In this document: in pieces, positions 5,805 through 9,222 of the stretch
How positions within the stretch are numbered: the first letter of the stretch is position 1
How the letters are laid out: each line of letters opens with the position of its first letter
The notes under the pieces: model-generated
Databases searched by the model: none
What the model saw: only the letters and a program-made list of their open reading frames with translations
Told to the model about the DNA's origin: nothing
Position numbers and translations under genes: made by a program
Source of the DNA: Methanobacteriota archaeon
GTDB taxonomy: Archaea; Halobacteriota; Bog-38; Methanoflorentales; Methanoflorentaceae
DNA: 9,222 nucleotides
Direction of reading: 5' to 3'
NCBI GenBank assembly: GCA_003170935.1
Contig: PMYA01000065.1
Span: 1-9,222, forward strand

Positions 5805-6554
5805 TTACGCTATTGGCTTGAATCCCCACATTGATCTTAGTGTGTGAATCCGCTGGATATACTTGACCATCTCTTGGTCAGCGCGTGCTGCGTCGCCGTC
5901 GACTCGATAGATTGTCGTTCTGCTCTTCAGCTCCTCATCTGACATTGGTTTACCGACGTTGACTGCCTTGTCCAGAGGCCTGCCTACCTGGTCTTTTACA
6001 ATGCTGACTGAACCGTCTGGGTTCATGACTGATCTTTGAAGCATGTCGAACATCATACCGTTCGTGTCAAGTCTCAATGAGTGACCGTGCACAGTACAAC
6101 CTCTAACACCTGATCGCGCCGTATCAAACATTTCACTCTCGAGGAGCGTCTTGCTGATTTTGTCAAGGTCTCGCTCACGAGCTTCGATAATCTGACGGCC
6201 TGATAGCGTACCTGGGTCAACTCCCCTAAATCGGGTTGCTGCCATCCAAGATCTTACGTACGGTACGGCAGGGGCGAAGTACATCGAGTCAGTAAACTGA
6301 ATGTACCTAATACGATCCCCGGCGGCCGCTCCGTCGGTAGGCTTCACAAGCTCTCTCATTGGGTCTTCGGGCTCTCCCATCTCTGCTAGTGGTGGGTGAG
6401 TCGATGGATAAGCTGCCCCGGGCGTGCGGTGACCTAGAATTGCCACGACGTCATCATCTGATACGTCACGGACTTTGTCCAGTGTCTTCGTTGGGTCCAG
6501 CTGTCTCCTTCTGTTTGCCGCTACCTTTGAAGTACCGGGAACAAATTGTGGCAT
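5805..6554 (-). CDS. mcrG: Methyl-coenzyme M reductase subunit gamma
   Basis: The 249-residue gamma subunit completes each of the two F430 active sites. Visible family blocks are ILGHRTPG (39-46), AAAGDRIRYIQFTDSMYFAP (76-95), GTLSGRQ (115-121) and VRGCTVHGHSLRLD (150-163). The block KDQVGRPLD follows at 187-195. Leu117, Ser118 and Arg120 match M. marburgensis positions that contact F430 and coenzyme M, and His156/His158 correspond to its His154/His156. The frame extends upstream to 6644 inside mcrC. I chose the ATG at 6554 because the protein then begins at the family N-terminus (MPQFVPGTSKVAANRR) and AAGGAGT sits about 11 bases upstream, overlapping the mcrC stop. It lies seven bases after mcrC and 14 before mcrA, so translation is probably coupled. 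Confidence 0.97.
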   Translation of the reverse strand: MPQFVPGTSKVAANRRRQLDPTKTLDKVRDVSDDDVVAILGHRTPGAAYPSTHPPLAEMGEPEDPMRELVKPTDGAAAGDRIRYIQFTDSMYFAPAVPYVRSWMAATRFRGVDPGTLSGRQIIEARERDLDKISKTLLESEMFDTARSGVRGCTVHGHSLRLDTNGMMFDMLQRSVMNPDGSVSIVKDQVGRPLDKAVNVGKPMSDEELKSRTTIYRVDGDAARADQEMVKYIQRIHTLRSMWGFKPIA

Positions 6555-6561
6555 CTTTTTT

Positions 6562-7191
6562 TCAACTCCTTCGTTCTGCGCGTTTATAGTGATTGATACA
6601 TTTAATGACCTCGTTGAGCTTATCACGCGTGATAGTCTCACCACGAGTCACGTTGGTTACGATTCCTACGATAGTACCGTCGGTTTGAACGTTTTCGGGC
6701 TTCGGCATAACGATTCGCGTCTTTACCCCGATCCGGGCAAAATCTTCATAGTCAACCTGCGTTTGACTCACCGTAATCGCCGGAATGGCGACAAAGCGCA
6801 GGATATTCCGCGCTTTGTAAATGATGTGAGTCTTCACACCCCCAAGGTGGATAATTGCTAGCTTGTGGCGAGCAATTTGTTGCACCTCCTTTGCAGCAAG
6901 GCCAAACTTCGGCCCGAGACCACGTGCACTTTCAGGGGCGTCTGCTGGGACGCCGCTTCCGGCGTTCAAAACAAGAACGCCGACCTGAAACCCTTCGTTT
7001 CGAAGGCCGTGCGTGATCTCGCAGATGGGCTTCGTTATGTGCCTTCTGCCGGGGGACATTCCGATCGCCACGATATCTGGTATTCCTGTCTCGGAAATGG
7101 TGCCTCTTTGGGCAAGGCCTCCGCCTTTGCCCAGGCCCATAGATTCGCGGCAATCAACAATGTGTGTGGCGCGGCTAATTATAAGCGTCAC
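6562..7191 (-). CDS. mcrC: McrC, accessory protein of MCR activation
   Basis: McrC is not a structural subunit. In M. marburgensis it is part of the ATP-dependent complex that reduces nickel to activate the enzyme. This 209-residue protein shows IVDCRESMGLGKGGGLAQRG (11-30), MSPGRRHITKPICEIT (45-60), LVLNAGSGVPADAP (73-86), IHLGGVKTHIIYKAR (114-128) and DYEDFARIGVKTR (147-159), all typical of the family. Cys14 and Cys57 lie in conserved blocks. The gene starts with GTG, overlapping the mcrD stop by four bases (GTGA), so translational coupling is likely. A weak AGAGG immediately before the GTG is too close to be a good ribosome binding site. mcrC inside the operon is the usual methanogen and ANME-2 order, whereas ANME-1 operons are reported without it. 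Confidence 0.95.
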   Translation of the reverse strand: MTLIISRATHIVDCRESMGLGKGGGLAQRGTISETGIPDIVAIGMSPGRRHITKPICEITHGLRNEGFQVGVLVLNAGSGVPADAPESARGLGPKFGLAAKEVQQIARHKLAIIHLGGVKTHIIYKARNILRFVAIPAITVSQTQVDYEDFARIGVKTRIVMPKPENVQTDGTIVGIVTNVTRGETITRDKLNEVIKCINHYKRAERRS

Positions 7192-7673
7192 CTCTCACGG
7201 GGATAGATCGAACAGATCTGAGATTTTGACTTCGGATCTGTCATGCCAAGCGCTTTTGTGTCCCTGATTACGCCCCATTTAGCGTAATCGGTCTGTGTCG
7301 GACGCGTTCTTATAAACAAGCCACGGTTAATTTGGAAGCCGCACGGAAGGGTGCGTCTACACGCCTCTTCGACCTGTTCGATTACGTCCTCATCCTCAAG
7401 TTCAAGCCAAATCCTACCAACCTGTACCCCAAGCTCCACATCCTGTTGTCCCACTTGAATGTGTTTGCGCCCTGCGTGCGCGTTCGGCGTTCCCTTAGCT
7501 GGCCCTGTCGGCACAGTGGAAGCGATCCGAGGTCCGTGCAATATCAAGCGCGTTATACCGTTGATCTTGGCTAATTCTGTAAGCAACTTCTCAACCATGT
7601 CTGGGCTAAGAAATCGTTCAGTGAAAAGCTCTATTTGAACAGGGATGTTCGTATCGGGGACATTCGTATCCAT
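7188..7673 (-). CDS. mcrD: McrD, MCR assembly or activation accessory protein
   Basis: McrD associates with immature methyl-coenzyme M reductase and is thought to help its assembly or activation. This 161-residue protein has the expected PVQIELFTERFLSP (11-24), ITRLILHGPRI (40-50), VQVGRIWLELED (83-94), a TLPCGF segment (108-113) and the closing LGMTDPKSK (142-150). I chose the ATG at 7673. The frame can extend to a TTG at 7697, but GGAGG (7684..7688) lies inside that extension. Its distance to the ATG, 13 bases, is longer than usual and may lower translation relative to mcrB. It follows mcrB after 33 bases and overlaps mcrC by four bases. Asp-Thr-Asn is repeated at residues 2-4 and 7-9 (DTNVPDTNIP). 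Confidence 0.93.
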   Translation of the reverse strand: MDTNVPDTNIPVQIELFTERFLSPDMVEKLLTELAKINGITRLILHGPRIASTVPTGPAKGTPNAHAGRKHIQVGQQDVELGVQVGRIWLELEDEDVIEQVEEACRRTLPCGFQINRGLFIRTRPTQTDYAKWGVIRDTKALGMTDPKSKSQICSIYPRER

Positions 7674-7706
7674 TATGTATCGTAAACCTCCGCGCAATTT
7701 ACGTAA

Positions 7707-9029
7707 TTACATTCCCTCCGCTGCTTTGGCAACAGCAGTGATTGGGTCTTTGAATTCTGGTATCTCGCCGTACACTATGCCGATGAGCTTTGACGTTGAC
7801 TCGACAGAGAACATCTGTGTCCCCGCGTCAATTGACACGGCTGCTGCAACGCATGGAATCGCAAAGCCCTTGGAGTGTCTCGTCACGATGTGGTTCCCAT
7901 TGAACACACCAGGTCCGCCGCCGCCGTAGATCGAGTGGCTGAAGAACGAGAACCCGACCGCTGTACCCATAACCTTACCGAAGTCACAGCCGGGGAGTCC
8001 CGTCTCGTGCTCGAGCAGGTCGTTTGCGTACAGCAGCGTTGACGAAACCGCTTGCGCGCCTCGAGACGCACCACAGTTTACAATGGTCGCGGCGAGTGTG
8101 CAAGCAGCGCAATAGGCGTTCCAGGCTGCGACGTCGTCAGTCTTCATCGCCTTAAAGCCAGAAGGCCAGGTTACATCTTCTTTGATGACACCGGCTGCTT
8201 TTGCCTTGTCAACGGTCGACGCAACTACAGAACCGATAGTGCCGTCTTGTCCGTTCTCTTTAACGAGCGAGTAGGTCACGTTGTTCGCGTTTAACCCCTG
8301 CATCGCAAGTCCGCAGAGTTGTAAACGCTCGTTCCAGCCAATAGCGTCACCCATCTCCCAGACACCCGCCTGTTCGAATATCGATGACAGCGCGGCCGCG
8401 TTCATCGTCCGCTTGCCAGTGGCAGCGGCAACGTGGTTAACCGCTACATTTCGCAGTGAGTAACCGTACCCTTCATCTTTCTGTGGGGTTTCAAGCATGG
8501 ATTTCACCATACCGCCCACGGCGTCGAGAGTCTGTGGGTACTCTCCCCAAATGGCCGCCTTAACCATCGGCGCTTGGAACATGTCCACCTTGAACATGTC
8601 GATAATCGCCTGAGTTAGTGCGCTGCTTGTTGCAGTGATTCCTGAGACATAGGTAGCTCCAGCCTCGAGACGTGCTGTCGGTATTTGGACCATAAGCTGC
8701 TTTCCGTCGCCAAGGGGCTTGACGACCGTGTCGTCGCCTTCACTTACCATTATGAGGTCCTTGACCTCCTTCGCAAGAGCGTCGACGTTGCCCAATAGGT
8801 CCAGGTTCAACTCGCGACCGAGTATCTGTCTACCCTTGCCGCCCATTTTACCGGTCATCAAAGCGTTTTGGATACCACCAAGATTAACGGCCACCGTTCT
8901 TAAGGTGGTGTTGATAATCTTCTTGATAGCCGGGTTCACCATCGGGCTGAGCGCCTCGAGTGGTATGTTGGAACCAACTTTTTGACCTTTGTCGTTATGT
9001 AAATCGACTTTGTCTTCAAATTTTGGCAT
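7707..9029 (-). CDS. mcrB: Methyl-coenzyme M reductase subunit beta
   Basis: The 440-residue beta subunit is first in the operon and close to the usual 443 residues. It begins MPKFEDKVDL and contains EALSPMVNPAIKKII (25-39), LRNVAVNHVAAAT (192-204), SSTLLYANDLLEHETGLPG (329-347) and FSFFSHSIYGGGGPG (360-374). GNHIVTRHSKGFAIPCVAAA follows at 378-397. Phe362, Tyr368 and His380 correspond to M. marburgensis Phe361, Tyr367 and His379, which line the coenzyme B and substrate channel. I chose the ATG at 9029 because GGAGGG (9035..9040) lies five bases upstream and the residues match the family start. An upstream in-frame ATG at 9065 adds 12 unsupported residues. Cys307, Cys310 and Cys319 form a C-x2-C-x8-C group where the M. 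marburgensis protein has none. Confidence 0.97.
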   Translation of the reverse strand: MPKFEDKVDLHNDKGQKVGSNIPLEALSPMVNPAIKKIINTTLRTVAVNLGGIQNALMTGKMGGKGRQILGRELNLDLLGNVDALAKEVKDLIMVSEGDDTVVKPLGDGKQLMVQIPTARLEAGATYVSGITATSSALTQAIIDMFKVDMFQAPMVKAAIWGEYPQTLDAVGGMVKSMLETPQKDEGYGYSLRNVAVNHVAAATGKRTMNAAALSSIFEQAGVWEMGDAIGWNERLQLCGLAMQGLNANNVTYSLVKENGQDGTIGSVVASTVDKAKAAGVIKEDVTWPSGFKAMKTDDVAAWNAYCAACTLAATIVNCGASRGAQAVSSTLLYANDLLEHETGLPGCDFGKVMGTAVGFSFFSHSIYGGGGPGVFNGNHIVTRHSKGFAIPCVAAAVSIDAGTQMFSVESTSKLIGIVYGEIPEFKDPITAVAKAAEGM

Positions 9030-9034
9030 TCTAT

Positions 9035-9040
9035 CCCTCC
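9035..9040 (-). promoter_or_regulatory. Strong ribosome binding site of mcrB
   Basis: The minus strand reads GGAGGG five bases before the mcrB ATG at 9029. It is the strongest Shine-Dalgarno sequence in the window, as expected for a very abundant enzyme, and it decides the start in favour of 9029 over 9065. Confidence 0.75.
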
Positions 9041-9102
9041 ACAGGGTCAACTGCCACACGATCAACTCTGTATGCTGTAAACCATGACTGAAAAATAGCT
9101 GA

Positions 9103-9137
9103 ATACAACTCGACCGTAAAACGATAAAAAGTTGTAT
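9103..9137 (-). promoter_or_regulatory. Candidate mcr promoter within an 8-bp inverted repeat
   Basis: ATACAACT (9103..9110) and AGTTGTAT (9130..9137) form a perfect 8-bp dyad with 19 bases between the arms. Next to the upstream arm, the minus strand reads CTTTTTATCG (9122..9131), a modest TATA-like sequence. It lies about 93 bases before the mcrB start, so a leader of some 65 bases would result. A dyad flanking the TATA region could be an operator. A second AT-rich dyad further upstream (9184..9198) is an alternative promoter location. Confidence 0.3.
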
Positions 9138-9183
9138 GTTTTACTTAGCATGGAGCGTACCCTGGGTTTACCTTCAAATCCTT

Positions 9184-9198
9184 TTAATAGTTTATTAA
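9184..9198. repeat. AT-rich dyad upstream of mcrB
   Basis: TTAATA and TATTAA, separated by GTT, form a perfect 6-bp inverted repeat about 155 bases upstream of the mcrB start. It may be a regulator site or simply AT-rich promoter DNA. The neighbouring upstream gene is outside the window, so it cannot be tied to mcr with certainty. Confidence 0.3.
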
Positions 9199-9222
9199 GC
9201 TTGTGCTGGAAAACAGCGGAGC

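Noticed and set aside
1..9222. Borg-type extrachromosomal element
   Set aside because: mcr on an element made me consider this, but I see no arrays of tandem direct repeats in or between genes. The base composition in mcr is also higher than described for Borgs.

Overview
The window is archaeal. It carries a complete methyl-coenzyme M reductase operon, mcrBDCGA, on the minus strand from 9029 down to 4114. McrA, McrB and McrG retain the recognisable active-site and modification-site residues. McrA reads as a Methanosarcinales-type protein (for example [15 protein letters not shown] and [11 protein letters not shown]). It lacks the ANME-1 features: Gln is kept at the position ANME-1 changes to Val, and there is no clustered Cys patch. 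Together with mcrC inside the operon and a gene with a haem c motif at the left, this suggests a cytochrome-containing methanogen or an ANME-2-type methane oxidiser. I lean towards ANME-2 from recalled sequence similarity, which I could not search.

Layout from left to right. At 1..39 (-) is the first 13 codons of a gene running off the edge, with a clear TATA box and ribosome binding site. At 229..375 (-) is a small 48-codon gene of unknown function with a good ribosome binding site. At 510..1172 (+) is a three-helix membrane protein of DUF4405 type with a Thr/Ser/Pro-rich linker and a terminal CxxCH haem c motif. At 1319..1810 (-) is a TrmO/TsaA-family protein. The stretch 1864..2407 has no convincing gene but may hold a decayed fragment. 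At 2408..2674 (+) is a small protein resembling the C-terminal domain of virus/plasmid D5-type primase-helicases. At 2925..3953 (-) is a CapD/FlaA1/PseB-like nucleotide-sugar SDR enzyme whose expected catalytic Asp is Gly. At 4069..4106 is an intrinsic-type terminator closing the mcr operon. From 4114 to 9029 is mcrA-mcrG-mcrC-mcrD-mcrB read backwards, and 9030..9222 is the mcr leader and promoter region.

The five mcr genes are tightly packed: 33 nt between B and D, a 4-nt GTGA overlap of D and C, 7 nt between C and G, and 14 nt between G and A. They make one transcription unit encoding the alpha2beta2gamma2 enzyme plus two accessory proteins. This enzyme catalyses methane formation, or methane activation when run in reverse. 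The left 4 kb differs in character: lower GC, long spacers, single genes on alternating strands, leaderless-looking promoters and apparent fragments. That is typical of a chromosomal region that gains and loses accessory genes.

I see no wholly new multi-gene system. The most unusual items are the membrane protein with a terminal haem c motif, the orphan D5-like domain, the 48-codon gene, the Asp-to-Gly change in the sugar enzyme and the dyads upstream of mcrB.
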